A stretch of 64,000 bases of DNA from an uncultured Odoribacter sp. (lineage in GTDB: Bacteria; Bacteroidota; Bacteroidia; Bacteroidales; Marinifilaceae): positions 7,295 through 71,294 of the forward strand of contig UQJP01000024.1 of assembly GCA_900541415.1 (NCBI GenBank). Direction: 5' to 3'. The translations under genes were made by a program, and so were the position numbers. A model generated the notes under the pieces. The model made no database searches. It was not told the DNA's origin and saw only the letters and a list, made by a program, of their open reading frames with translations. Below are positions 1 through 8,995 of this stretch, piece after piece. How positions within the stretch are numbered: the stretch's first letter is position 1; each line of letters starts with the position of its first letter.

Positions 1-1
1 C

Positions 2-3000
2 ATTATCGCAGGGGTGGTTTCTTTCCGGCACACGCCGATCGATGCTTTCCCCGATGTCACAAACACGAAAGTCACGATCATCACCCAATGGCCGGGGCGG
101 AGCGCCGAGGAAGTGGAGAAATTCATCACCATCCCGATCGAGATTGCCATGAATCCGGTGCAGAAGAAAACGGACATCCGTTCGACCACCCTTTTCGGGC
201 TTTCGGTGATTCATGTGATGTTTGAGGATCAGGTGGACGATTTCACCGCCCGCCAGCAGGTGTATAACCTGCTGAACGATGCCGACCTGCCGGATGGGGT
301 GGCTCCCGAAGTGCAGCCGCTTTACGGGCCTACGGGAGAGATATTCCGCTACACCCTGCGCAGCGACAAGCGGGATGTGCGTGAGTTGAAAACCATTCAG
401 GACTGGGTGATCGAACGTAACCTCCGGTCGGTGTCGGGCGTGGCGGATATTGTCAGCTTCGGCGGGGAGGTCAAGACATTCGAGGTGAGCGTTAATCCCC
501 ACCAGCTGATTAATTACGGAATCACCCCGCTGGAATTGTATAATGCCATTGCCAACAGTAATATCAATGTGGGGGGGGACGTGATTACCAAAAATTCGCA
601 GGCGTATGTGGTGCGTGGTATCGGGCTGATTAACGATTTGGAAGAATTGAGGAATATTGTCGTTAAAAACATCAACGGCACTCCTGTCCTCGTGCGGCAT
701 CTGGCGGATGTGCACGAATCTTGCCTGCCGCGTCTGGGACAGGTGGGCAGGATGGACGAGAACGATGTGGTGCAGGGCATCGTGGTGATGCGGAAGGGGG
801 AAAATCCCGGCGAGGTGATCGATGCGCTGAAAGAGAAAATAGAGGACATCAGTAAGAATGTGCTGCCCGAAGATGTGCAGATCGTCACTTTCTACGACCG
901 GGAAAATCTGGTGAACCTGGCGGTGAACACCGTTACCCGCAACCTGATCGAAGGTATTTTGCTGGTGACTTTTATCGTCCTGATATTCATGGCGGACTGG
1001 CGCACTACGGTGGTGGTGGCGGTGGTGATTCCGCTGGCGTTGTTGTTTGCCTTTATTTGCCTGCGTGCCATGGGGATGTCTGCCAACCTGCTTTCGATGG
1101 GGGCGATTGACTTCGGAATCATTATAGACGGGGCGGTGGTTATGGTGGAAGGGGTGTTCGTGGCGCTCGACCGGAAAGCGCATGAAGTGGGTATGCCTAC
1201 TTTTAACCGGATGTCGAAAATGGGATTAATCCGCCATACCGCCAAAGATAAGGCGAAAGCGGTGTTCTTCTCGAAACTGATTATCATTACCGCGCTTATT
1301 CCCATTTTCTCGTTTCAGAAAGTGGAGGGGAAAATGTTTTCTCCCCTGGCCTATACGCTCGGTTTCGCCCTGCTGGGAGCGTTACTGTTCACCCTTACCT
1401 TAGTGCCGGTGATGTCGTCGATGCTGCTGAAAAAAAATGTGAGGGAAAGGGCTAATTTCTTTGTCCGCTTTATCAATGAAAAAGCGGGTGCGCTGTTCGA
1501 TAAATGCTATGCCCACCGCAGGCTCTCGATCGGGCTGGCGAGTGTGGTGGCTGTTGTCGGGTTGTGGATGTTCTCCTTGCTGGGGACGGAATTTCTGCCC
1601 CAGCTGAACGAAGGCTCTATTTATATCCGGGCTACCCTGCCGCAGAGTATTTCGCTGGACGAGTCCGTGCAGCTTGCCAACCGGATGAGGCATAAGCTGT
1701 CCGCTTATCCCGAAGTGAAACAGGTGTTGTCGCAAACGGGACGGCCTAATGACGGGACGGATGCCACCGGATTTTACAATATTGAATTTCATGTGGATAT
1801 TTACCCGGAGAAGGAATGGGAGAGCAAATTGACTAAACTGCAATTGATCGACAAGATGCAGGACGACCTTTCCGTTTATCCGGGCATCGATTTCAATTTC
1901 TCGCAGCCCATAACAGATAATGTGGAGGAAGCGGCTTCCGGCGTGAAAGGCTCTATCGCGGTGAAAGTGTTTGGAAAGGATTTGTACCAGTCGGAAAAAA
2001 TAGCGGTGGAGATTGATAAGATACTGAATACGGTGGATGGAATCGAAGACCTCGGAGTGATCCGTAATATCGGGCAGCCGGAGCTTCGGATTGAACTGAA
2101 CGAGCAGAGCCTGGCGCGCTATGGGGTGGCGAAAGAGGAAGTGCAGTCGATCATCGAAATGGCTATCGGCGGGAAGTCGGCTTCCCTGCTTTACGAGGAC
2201 GAACGGAAATTTAATATCATGGTGCGTTACAAACCGGAATTTCGGCAGAATGAGGAGGAGATCGGGAAAATCCTTGTCCCCGCAATGGACGGGACGATGA
2301 TTCCGATCAAAGAGCTGGCGGAGATAAAGACAATCACCGGGCCCCTGCTGATTTTCCGGGATAACCACACGCGTTTCTGTGCCGTGAAATTCTCTGTCCG
2401 GGGCAGGGATATGGGGACTGCCGTGGCGGAAGCCCAAAAGAAAGTGGACGCTTCGGTGCGTCTGCCCGAAGGCTATACCCTGAAATGGACGGGGGATTTC
2501 GAAAACCAGCAACGGGCAACGAAACGTTTGTCGCAGGTGGTTCCTGTCAGCATTGCCATTATTTTTATCATCTTGTTCGTGCTGTTTTCGAATGCGCGGG
2601 ATGCGGGGCTGGTGCTGCTGAACGTTCCCTTTGCCGCGGTGGGAGGGATTGTCGCTTTGCTGATTACGCATTTCAACTTTTCCATTTCGGCGGGTATTGG
2701 TTTCATTGCGCTGTTCGGAATTTGTATCCAAAACGGGGTGATTATGATCTCGGATATAAAGCAAAACATTCAGGCGCATTTCCCTTTGCCGGAGGCGATC
2801 AAAAACAGCATGCGTTCCCGGGTGCGCCCGGTGGTGATGACGGCGGCCATGGCGGCCATCGGTTTGATGCCTGCGGCCATGAGCCACGGCATCGGGTCGG
2901 AATCGCAGCGTCCGCTGGCCATTGTAATCATCGGGGGATTGATCGGGGCTACCTTTTTTGCCCTCTTTATCTTCCCCCTGATTGTAGAGGTGGTGTACGA

Positions 3001-3049
3001 AAAGATGTTGTATGACAAGGACGGGAAGCTAAACCGGAGAAAATTGTGA
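2..3049 (+). CDS. Heavy-metal RND efflux permease, CzcA/CusA type (5' end outside window)
   Basis: Inner-membrane proton/metal antiporter that moves metal ions from periplasm or cytoplasm through a tripartite pump. The frame is open from base 2 and begins inside the first transmembrane segment, at a point matching the family's RHTPIDAFPDVTN motif, so only a short N-terminal piece is missing. The PWGR-like porter sequence (TQWPGRSAEEVEKF), the DFGIIIDGAVVMVE motif in transmembrane helix 4 and QNGVIMISD in helix 10 are visible. The DFG..DG..E pattern is the one known from divalent-cation (Zn/Co/Cd/Ni) exporters such as CzcA rather than Cu/Ag exporters, so the substrate inference leans to divalent metals. 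The response regulator and kinase that follow on the same strand probably control it. Adaptor and outer-membrane genes would lie upstream, outside the window. Confidence 0.93.
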   Translation: MIAGVVSFRHTPIDAFPDVTNTKVTIITQWPGRSAEEVEKFITIPIEIAMNPVQKKTDIRSTTLFGLSVIHVMFEDQVDDFTARQQVYNLLNDADLPDGVAPEVQPLYGPTGEIFRYTLRSDKRDVRELKTIQDWVIERNLRSVSGVADIVSFGGEVKTFEVSVNPHQLINYGITPLELYNAIANSNINVGGDVITKNSQAYVVRGIGLINDLEELRNIVVKNINGTPVLVRHLADVHESCLPRLGQVGRMDENDVVQGIVVMRKGENPGEVIDALKEKIEDISKNVLPEDVQIVTFYDRENLVNLAVNTVTRNLIEGILLVTFIVLIFMADWRTTVVVAVVIPLALLFAFICLRAMGMSANLLSMGAIDFGIIIDGAVVMVEGVFVALDRKAHEVGMPTFNRMSKMGLIRHTAKDKAKAVFFSKLIIITALIPIFSFQKVEGKMFSPLAYTLGFALLGALLFTLTLVPVMSSMLLKKNVRERANFFVRFINEKAGALFDKCYAHRRLSIGLASVVAVVGLWMFSLLGTEFLPQLNEGSIYIRATLPQSISLDESVQLANRMRHKLSAYPEVKQVLSQTGRPNDGTDATGFYNIEFHVDIYPEKEWESKLTKLQLIDKMQDDLSVYPGIDFNFSQPITDNVEEAASGVKGSIAVKVFGKDLYQSEKIAVEIDKILNTVDGIEDLGVIRNIGQPELRIELNEQSLARYGVAKEEVQSIIEMAIGGKSASLLYEDERKFNIMVRYKPEFRQNEEEIGKILVPAMDGTMIPIKELAEIKTITGPLLIFRDNHTRFCAVKFSVRGRDMGTAVAEAQKKVDASVRLPEGYTLKWTGDFENQQRATKRLSQVVPVSIAIIFIILFVLFSNARDAGLVLLNVPFAAVGGIVALLITHFNFSISAGIGFIALFGICIQNGVIMISDIKQNIQAHFPLPEAIKNSMRSRVRPVVMTAAMAAIGLMPAAMSHGIGSESQRPLAIVIIGGLIGATFFALFIFPLIVEVVYEKMLYDKDGKLNRRKL

Positions 3050-3099
3050 AAGTATTTTGGCCAAGTGCTTTAAGAAACTGCTTTGAATTGGTAATTTAG

Positions 3100-3136
3100 C
3101 GGAGTGGTTTTGCCGGGCGGAATCCCGGTCGCTCCG
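3100..3136 (+). other. Intercistronic nested hairpin between RND gene and response regulator
   Basis: CGGAG (3100-3104) can pair with CTCCG (3132-3136), and inside it CCGGG (3113-3117) pairs with CCCGG (3124-3128). No U-run follows, so it is not a canonical terminator. It may tune expression between the pump gene and the regulator genes. That role is inference. Confidence 0.35.
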
Positions 3137-3174
3137 GAACAACCCGGCAGGATTATGAAAGTATAGTTCGGAAT

Positions 3175-3852
3175 ATGGCAAAAATATTATTGGTAGAAGA
3201 TGAAGTGAATATCGCCTCGTTCATCGAACGCGGATTGCGGGAGTTCGGGCATGCCGTCACGGTGGTACACGATGGTGCGGCAGGTTGGGAACTGGCGCGG
3301 AACGAGGCGTTCGACCTGCTGATTCTCGATATTATCGTTCCCCGGCTGAACGGGCTTGACCTTTGCAGGCAATATCGCCAGAAGGAGGGTTACCACACCC
3401 CGGTGGTTATGCTCACGGCGCTGGGGACGACGGAGGATATTGTGAAGGGATTGGATGCCGGGGCGGACGATTATCTGGTGAAGCCTTTCAGCTTTCAGGA
3501 GCTGGAAGCCCGGATCAAGGCTTTGCTGCGGCGGGGAAAGGATAGCCCGGCTTTACAGCTGGAATGCTGTGATCTGGTGCTGGACTGCAATACCCGGCGG
3601 GCGCAGCGGGGCGATACGGTGATCGACCTTACGGTGAAGGAATACCGGCTGTTGGAATATTTCATGACGCATCAGGGAACGGTGCTTTCCCGCCTCACCC
3701 TGCTCAAAGATGTGTGGGATAAGAATTTCGACACCAATACGAATGTGGTGGATGTATATGTGAATTACCTCCGGAATAAGATCGATAAGGATTTCAGCCG
3801 TAAACTGATCCATACGGTGGTCGGCATGGGGTATATTATGGGCGCGCAATAA
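3175..3852 (+). CDS. OmpR-family response regulator (CusR/CzcR-like)
   Basis: DNA-binding regulator of a two-component pair. An N-terminal receiver domain (about residues 1-120) carries the acidic pair in LLVEDE, the phospho-acceptor D52 in LLILDIIVPR, and the conserved Lys in DYLVKPFSF. A C-terminal winged-helix domain (about 125-225) contains the typical VDVYVNYLRNKID recognition region. Length (225 aa) is normal for the family. It lies 125 bases after the metal RND permease and 24 bases before the histidine kinase, so the three are probably one regulatory unit sensing metal stress. The metal-sensing role comes from the neighbourhood, not from a motif. Confidence 0.94.
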   Translation: MAKILLVEDEVNIASFIERGLREFGHAVTVVHDGAAGWELARNEAFDLLILDIIVPRLNGLDLCRQYRQKEGYHTPVVMLTALGTTEDIVKGLDAGADDYLVKPFSFQELEARIKALLRRGKDSPALQLECCDLVLDCNTRRAQRGDTVIDLTVKEYRLLEYFMTHQGTVLSRLTLLKDVWDKNFDTNTNVVDVYVNYLRNKIDKDFSRKLIHTVVGMGYIMGAQ

Positions 3853-3876
3853 CCGGATCGGGAAAAGGGAAAGAGT

Positions 3877-5208
3877 ATGAAAATCGGTTCTAAAATAGCT
3901 ATGTTCTATACCATCATCACGGTGGGGGCTATCGCTGTGGTGTTTTTGGTGTTCTCTTTTTTCACGTCCCGGTATATCAATAATTTATACGATTTTTATC
4001 TTTCGGAAAAAGCCTTCCTGACCGCCCAGAAACATTGGGAAAAGGATGAGGTGGACGAATCCAGTTACCGGGAAATCCAGCAGAAATACAACGAGCTTTT
4101 ACCGCAGGCGCGGGAAATCCTGCTGAACATCGATAGCGTGTCTGTGGTGCGCGATACCCTGGACAAATACCTCGACGCGAATCAGCAATCCCGGCTTTTT
4201 AAAGAGATTCCGGTTGTTTTCACGTATGGCAGGCTGAGGGGGGCAGCCCTTTATTATCCCGACAATGAAGGGAATTTTATCGTTTTGGTGATGGCCAATA
4301 ATGATTACGGGCACGATATACAAAAGCATATTTTTTTATTGGCGGTTTTCTTGCTGCTGGTTAGCTGCGGTTTCATTTACCTGATCGGGAGGCTCTACGC
4401 TAACCGGATCCTCCGTCCTTTGCAGCACATCCTGAAAGAATTGAAGCGTATTCGCGGCAATAACCTGAATATACGGATGAAAACTTTCGACAATAAGGAT
4501 GAACTGGACGACCTGATCCGCACGCTGAATGATATGCTCGACCGGATAGATGCGGCGTTCCAGTCGGAAAAGTCGTTTATCAGCAATGCTTCCCACGAAC
4601 TCAACAATCCGCTTACTGCCATTCAGGGCGAGTGCGAGATCAGTTTGCTGAAAGAGCGTTCTGCTCCGGAATACATCGAATCGCTGCAACGTATTTCCAT
4701 GGAGAGCAAGCGGATGATTCTGCTGATCAAACACCTGTTGTTCCTTTCCCAGCAGGAACAGGAAATTTTGAGGAATACCCGGGAACAGACCGACCTCGTT
4801 ACCCTTTTGCGTGACCTGTGCCTGCAATATCCGGAGGTGGTTTTTCATACGCAGGAAACTACGGGTAGCGTGTGTGTGGTTGCTAATTTCCATCTTTTGC
4901 GTATCGCCCTCCAAAATATGATCGAGAATGCGCGGAAATATTCCGGCAAGCAGGTGGAAGTCGGCCTTTTCCTTCGCGATGGCGTTCCGGTGGTGGAAAT
5001 CAAGGATTATGGAATCGGTATCCCGTCCGACGAACTTCAACATATCTTTCATTCGTTCTACCGGGCCAGCAACACCCGCGAATATGCCGGGCAGGGTATC
5101 GGGTTGAGCCTCTCGATGAAAATATTATCGGTATATGGCGCAAAAATCGACATCGATTCGCAGGTGAACGCCTACACTTGTGTCACCGTGACTTTCCGGC
5201 AGGAGTGA
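3877..5208 (+). CDS. Membrane sensor histidine kinase (CusS-like)
   Basis: Partner of the preceding response regulator. The protein has an N-terminal transmembrane helix (about 8-28), a periplasmic sensor region of roughly 120 residues, a second helix (about 150-170), a HAMP linker, a HisKA domain with the phospho-accepting H240 in NASHELNNPLTA, and a HATPase domain with N-box (QNMIENARKYS), DYGIGIP and GQGIGLSLS motifs. It follows the regulator after 24 bases and is co-oriented, so co-transcription is likely. By position it should respond to metals handled by the upstream RND pump, but the periplasmic region has no metal motif I recognise. Confidence 0.93.
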   Translation: MKIGSKIAMFYTIITVGAIAVVFLVFSFFTSRYINNLYDFYLSEKAFLTAQKHWEKDEVDESSYREIQQKYNELLPQAREILLNIDSVSVVRDTLDKYLDANQQSRLFKEIPVVFTYGRLRGAALYYPDNEGNFIVLVMANNDYGHDIQKHIFLLAVFLLLVSCGFIYLIGRLYANRILRPLQHILKELKRIRGNNLNIRMKTFDNKDELDDLIRTLNDMLDRIDAAFQSEKSFISNASHELNNPLTAIQGECEISLLKERSAPEYIESLQRISMESKRMILLIKHLLFLSQQEQEILRNTREQTDLVTLLRDLCLQYPEVVFHTQETTGSVCVVANFHLLRIALQNMIENARKYSGKQVEVGLFLRDGVPVVEIKDYGIGIPSDELQHIFHSFYRASNTREYAGQGIGLSLSMKILSVYGAKIDIDSQVNAYTCVTVTFRQE

Positions 5209-5297
5209 ATGCGTCTGCCGGGTGGGTGCGTGGAGTGATTGTTTTGTCCTGCCGCCGCTATCGGTTTGGCTAAAACGAAGGGGAAAAACCGGGAATC

Positions 5298-5597
5298 TTA
5301 CCGGGAGGAAAAATGGACGGGCGTAGGTTCTGGATCCCCCGGCGGTTGCGCTCCGCGTATTTCCCCGGAATGGGTCAGCTTTTTATTATCCAGAATTGCA
5401 CTTCCGTTTCGTGCCCGAAAACATTGAGGTTTTTTTCCCTTTTCTTCTTCTATCTTTGTCTTTCCCTTTGCCTCTTTTGCTTCTTTTTTCCTTTTGCTCT
5501 CTGCCTCTTTTTCCAAATCTTTCCTTATTTCCTGAATGATTTCTTTCGCTTCGTCTATTTCCAGAACAATTTTTTTCGCTTTTTCATCGGTTACCAT
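5298..5597 (-). CDS. Hypothetical small Lys/Glu-rich protein
   Basis: I do not recognise this gene. The 99-residue reading begins with an ATG behind an A-rich leader. Its first 55 residues form a charged, probably helical/coiled-coil stretch (IVLEIDEAKEIIQEIRKDLE and KRKKEAKEAKGK), which is the main argument for it being real. The C-terminal 45 residues look unlike protein (Pro/Arg rich) and cover the 3' flank of the kinase gene, so the true end or even the existence of the gene is uncertain. The opposite-strand reading of the same stretch is Phe/Leu-rich low complexity and less likely to be a protein. Confidence 0.35.
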   Translation of the reverse strand: MVTDEKAKKIVLEIDEAKEIIQEIRKDLEKEAESKRKKEAKEAKGKTKIEEEKGKKPQCFRARNGSAILDNKKLTHSGEIRGAQPPGDPEPTPVHFSSR

Positions 5598-5711
5598 ATT
5601 GAAATGATTTAAGTTATTTTTTTTGCCGGGGAAAGCGGTGGGGAGATTTCCTGACGGCAGGCTTTATAAAAATATAAATTTATTTATATAATTGTTTCCC
5701 GTTTAATAAAA

Positions 5712-5747
5712 AACCACCCCGGAAATTAACTATTTTCCGGGGTGGTT
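5712..5747 (-). terminator. Intrinsic terminator of the acyltransferase gene
   Basis: A perfect 14-bp stem (AACCACCCCGGAAA at 5712-5725 with its complement at 5734-5747) and an 8-base loop. Read on the minus strand it is followed directly by a T-run, so it ends transcription coming from the acyltransferase gene. Confidence 0.85.
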
Positions 5748-5836
5748 ATAGAGTTGAGAGGAAACATGTTTACCTGTCCGGTGGAGCAGGCGATGACTTC
5801 GGGAGGAAGCACTTATTCCCTTTTTTGAAATTTTGC

Positions 5837-6973
5837 TTATCTCACCAGTCGGCGGGTGAGCTTTGTGGTTTCGAACAGGCGTACCACGAGGTAGCTGACG
5901 AAGAAAGCGATGCACGCCATGGCCGGGATGCGGACGATGGCGGGAAGGTTGCCGAAGGTGTCGAAAAGGTCGTAAGCCATTTGCACAAAGATAAAGTGGC
6001 ATAGGTAGATGCCGAAGGTGGTTGCCGCCAGACGCGACAGGGCGGCGGAGGAGGGCACTTTCAGCTTTTGCACGATCACAAAAATGGCAAAGGTCATCAT
6101 GAATACGTTGATTCCGGCGAAATACCAGATGATTTCCAGATTGGCGTAGCTGCCAGGGAATTTCTCCTGGGTCAGGATAAAGCCTCCCGCGGTGATCAGG
6201 TAGCCGACCAGGAACAGGGGAATGGCGATGGATAATGTTTTTTTCCAGCTCCAGTCGAGGGGATATTTCACCAGATAGTAGGCCAGCACAATGTAGCCGA
6301 TAAACCCGGATACATAATAAAATGTGCCGAATTCATTCCAGTCGCACACACCGAACAATCCCATATTACCGTAGTTTCCGGTGTAGCCGAGCATCGGGGC
6401 AACCATTTTCAGGTAAGGGAGGAATAAAGAGATTCCCCACACATACAGGAATAATTTGATGTCTTTTTGCGAAGCGTGTTCCAGCCAGGTGTTCAGGATC
6501 GGGATCACCAGGTAGAGTCCCACCAACATATAAAGATACCACAGCGGGGTGGTGTCGTAATTGAAATTGAAGATAAAGGTATACATCTTATTGAACATCG
6601 TGGCCGAGGTGAAATTCGCCATGTCGATGGAGGGGCTTTGGGTGTTCACGCCGAAGTTCAGGTAAACGAAATAGAGCACCGGGAGAGCCAGCGACCAGAA
6701 TATCAGCGGAACGATGATCCGTCCGATCCGTTTTTTGTAAAAATCCGTCATATTATATCTGACGGGAAACATAAGGACGCCTGTCATCATCACGAACAGG
6801 GGGACGCAGGCCCTGACCGAACTACCGATGAGTGTGCCCGTCAGAAAAGCCCCATGGTTGTTGCTGAACTGGGCGACGAAAGCATCACAGGAATGTGAAA
6901 GCACCACTAAGAAACAGGCGATCACCCGCAACAGGTCGATCCAGCCGATGTTTTCTCTTTTTTTAATTTCCAT
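5837..6973 (-). CDS. Membrane acyltransferase, acyltransferase-3 (OafA/WecH-like) family
   Basis: Multi-spanning inner-membrane enzyme that, in this family, moves acetyl or other acyl groups onto surface sugars or lipids. The first transmembrane segment carries the family signature IDLLRVIACFLVVLSHS with its conserved Arg and His, followed by VPLFVMMTGVLM and YKKRIGRIIVPL, both typical of the family. About ten hydrophobic helices are visible and the 378 aa length is usual. It stands alone on the minus strand with its own terminator at 5712-5747. The acceptor cannot be told from sequence. Confidence 0.88.
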   Translation of the reverse strand: MEIKKRENIGWIDLLRVIACFLVVLSHSCDAFVAQFSNNHGAFLTGTLIGSSVRACVPLFVMMTGVLMFPVRYNMTDFYKKRIGRIIVPLIFWSLALPVLYFVYLNFGVNTQSPSIDMANFTSATMFNKMYTFIFNFNYDTTPLWYLYMLVGLYLVIPILNTWLEHASQKDIKLFLYVWGISLFLPYLKMVAPMLGYTGNYGNMGLFGVCDWNEFGTFYYVSGFIGYIVLAYYLVKYPLDWSWKKTLSIAIPLFLVGYLITAGGFILTQEKFPGSYANLEIIWYFAGINVFMMTFAIFVIVQKLKVPSSAALSRLAATTFGIYLCHFIFVQMAYDLFDTFGNLPAIVRIPAMACIAFFVSYLVVRLFETTKLTRRLVR

Positions 6974-7239
6974 ACGCTACTGTTTTTTTGATTATCGATT
7001 TGTAAATGATTTTGTGTCTGCCTGTCCCCGCTTGCCGGAATTTTTTTATTTTTCCGCGCTATTGTTCCGGGGCTGTCCGTCCCCTTTCAATCTGCTGCCT
7101 GTTAGGACGGCAAACCTGTTTCCCGGATTGGCGGGGGATATTCCGGCCTTCCGGGGGATTGTAAAACGATCTGGGAATAATTTATAAAACGCCACCGCTA
7201 AGATATATAAAAAAATGAAAAACAATCTTTCGTCAGGCT

Positions 7240-7270
7240 TTTGCACGTGTATTTTATAATAATATCTTTG
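7240..7270 (+). promoter_or_regulatory. Bacteroidetes-type promoter for the 7297 gene
   Basis: TTTG at 7240-7243, a 19-base spacer, then TATCTTTG at 7263-7270. This is an exact match to the -33/-7 pattern of the Bacteroidetes primary sigma factor. The start of transcription would fall near 7277, about 20 bases before the ATG at 7297. Confidence 0.75.
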
Positions 7271-7296
7271 TTCCTGTGTAATTAAATCGAGAATCA

Positions 7297-7719
7297 ATGA
7301 GTAAAGATACCCTGATATTCGTTGCCTTCTGTGTGTTTGCCTTTTTGGTGGGGATGCGGATGAAGCAACGGTGGAGCGAATGGAGGAAAAAAAAGCAGCC
7401 GGAAGTGCGGGTGAATAAGAACCAGCGTTCCAAGGCGGAGCATGCCGACGAGCCGCCCGAAGTGAAGGCGCGCAGGTTGAGGCGGGAAAGCCGGATCAGG
7501 TTTTTCACCATTGCGCAGCTTTTTGTGCTGGCGGGGCTGATGTTCTATATGGTGCCCGCTTTGGTGCGCGATTTTATGCTGCCCGGACGGGTGGATGCCA
7601 TGAATATCATTTTACGTTGTTTGATCTTTGTATTCACTATTTACATTTTCATTCTGGGGTATATCAAGGTGTTTCGCCGGAAAAACAAGGGGGATTCAGA
7701 GGGACAGGCAGATAAATGA
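7297..7719 (+). CDS. Hypothetical membrane protein, 140 aa
   Basis: No family recognised. Three hydrophobic segments can be seen: a short one at the N-terminus (LIFVAFCVFAFLVG), one around residues 70-90 (LFVLAGLMFYMVPALV) and one around 105-125 (CLIFVFTIYIFILGYI), with a long Lys/Arg/Glu-rich cytoplasmic-looking loop between the first two. It has its own well-formed promoter at 7240-7270 and is a single gene before the Bat operon leader. Function unknown. Confidence 0.75.
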   Translation: MSKDTLIFVAFCVFAFLVGMRMKQRWSEWRKKKQPEVRVNKNQRSKAEHADEPPEVKARRLRRESRIRFFTIAQLFVLAGLMFYMVPALVRDFMLPGRVDAMNIILRCLIFVFTIYIFILGYIKVFRRKNKGDSEGQADK

Positions 7720-7804
7720 GGCTTATGAGGTATCAGAAGGCGTGGAACTTCTGATATTTTTTTGCAAAACCTTAAATAGTGCCTTAACTATTTTTAATAT
7801 TTTG

Positions 7805-7940
7805 AATTTAACATTTGGGATGATATTGAGTAATTTTGGTGACGTCAAAAATTTAACATTTGACGGTGAGGTGCGAAAAAGGATGGAATTGCAACTCATT
7901 TCTCTGGGATTCGTAGTATATTAATTAGGATATAACATTT
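7805..7940 (+). repeat. Three TAACATTT-type motifs in the Bat operon leader
   Basis: AATTTAACATTTG occurs at 7805-7817 and again at 7850-7862 (45 bases apart), and TAACATTT recurs at 7933-7940, just ahead of the moxR ATG. A TAATTTTG box (7831-7838) lies between. They could be operator or alternative promoter motifs. The function is not visible from sequence. Confidence 0.35.
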
Positions 7941-7952
7941 AAAAATTATAAT

Positions 7953-8948
7953 ATGATGAACACTGTTGATATCAAGGCATTGAATGAGCGTATCCAGCAG
8001 GAAAGCTCTTTCGTGGATATGATTAGCATGGAGATGAACAAGGTGATCGTAGGCCAGAAACATTTGATCGAGGGCCTGCTGATCGGGATGTTGTCCGACG
8101 GGCATATCCTGCTGGAAGGTGTGCCCGGTTTGGCAAAAACGTTGGCCATCAACACCCTTGCTACAACGATCGACGCAAAATTCAGCCGTATTCAGTTTAC
8201 TCCCGACCTTTTGCCCGCAGATGTGGTGGGTACGATGATCTATTCGCAGAAACGGGAGGAGTTTGTGGTGAAACACGGCCCGATCTTCGCTAATTTCATT
8301 CTGGCGGATGAAATCAACCGTGCTCCGGCCAAAGTGCAGTCGGCTTTGCTGGAAGCGATGCAGGAACGCCAGGTAACGATCGGTGAAACCACCTATCGCC
8401 TTCAGGAGCCTTTCCTGGTGCTTGCCACCCAGAATCCCATCGAGCAGGAGGGAACCTATCCGTTGCCGGAAGCCCAGGTAGACCGTTTTATGCTGAAAGT
8501 GGTGATCGATTACCCGAAGAAAGAGGAAGAAAAATTGATTGTCCGGCAGAATCTGGAAAAATCCTATCCGAAGGCTTCCACGATCCTCAAGCCCGCCGAC
8601 ATTGTCCGCGCCCGTGAAGTGGTGAAGGATGTGTACATGGACGAAAAGATCGAAAAATATATCATCGACATTATTTTCGCCACCCGTTTCCCGCAGGATG
8701 CCGGATTGGATAAATTCGTTTCTATGATCGCCTACGGAGGCTCGCCCCGTGCCAGCATCAGTTTGGCGAAAGCGGCCAAAGCCTATGCTTTCATCAAACG
8801 GAGAGGATATGTGATTCCGGAGGACGTGCGCGCCGTTTGCCACGACGTATTGCGTCACCGTATCGGACTAACCTATGAAGCGGAAGCCAATAATATCACC
8901 AGTGAGGAAATCGTGAACGAGATTTTGAATGCCGTAGAGGTGCCATAA
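7953..8948 (+). CDS. moxR: MoxR-family AAA+ ATPase
   Basis: Cytoplasmic AAA+ chaperone-like ATPase that works with VWA-domain proteins. The Walker A GVPGLAKT, the Walker B region FILADEINRAP, sensor ATQNPIEQEGTYPLPEAQ and the C-terminal lid are all present, and 331 aa is standard. It is the first gene of a same-strand operon (moxR, DUF58, membrane protein, batA, batB, batC, batD, batE). In Bacteroides fragilis the bat genes are linked to aerotolerance. The upstream leader (7740-7952) contains repeated TAACATTT motifs that may be regulatory. Confidence 0.95.
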   Translation: MMNTVDIKALNERIQQESSFVDMISMEMNKVIVGQKHLIEGLLIGMLSDGHILLEGVPGLAKTLAINTLATTIDAKFSRIQFTPDLLPADVVGTMIYSQKREEFVVKHGPIFANFILADEINRAPAKVQSALLEAMQERQVTIGETTYRLQEPFLVLATQNPIEQEGTYPLPEAQVDRFMLKVVIDYPKKEEEKLIVRQNLEKSYPKASTILKPADIVRAREVVKDVYMDEKIEKYIIDIIFATRFPQDAGLDKFVSMIAYGGSPRASISLAKAAKAYAFIKRRGYVIPEDVRAVCHDVLRHRIGLTYEAEANNITSEEIVNEILNAVEVP

Positions 8949-8995
8949 AAAACGGCTTTCCGGTTTTTTGTGTTTAACCTTTTACTGAATTGTGT

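Noticed and set aside
1400..2887. Long minus-strand reading of 495 codons over the metal pump gene
   Set aside because: It is antisense to a well-supported RND gene and is His/Arg/Gln rich without any domain; a shadow of codon bias.
5313..5612. Plus-strand Phe/Leu-rich reading of 99 codons
   Set aside because: Low-complexity mirror of the Lys/Glu-rich minus reading; less protein-like.
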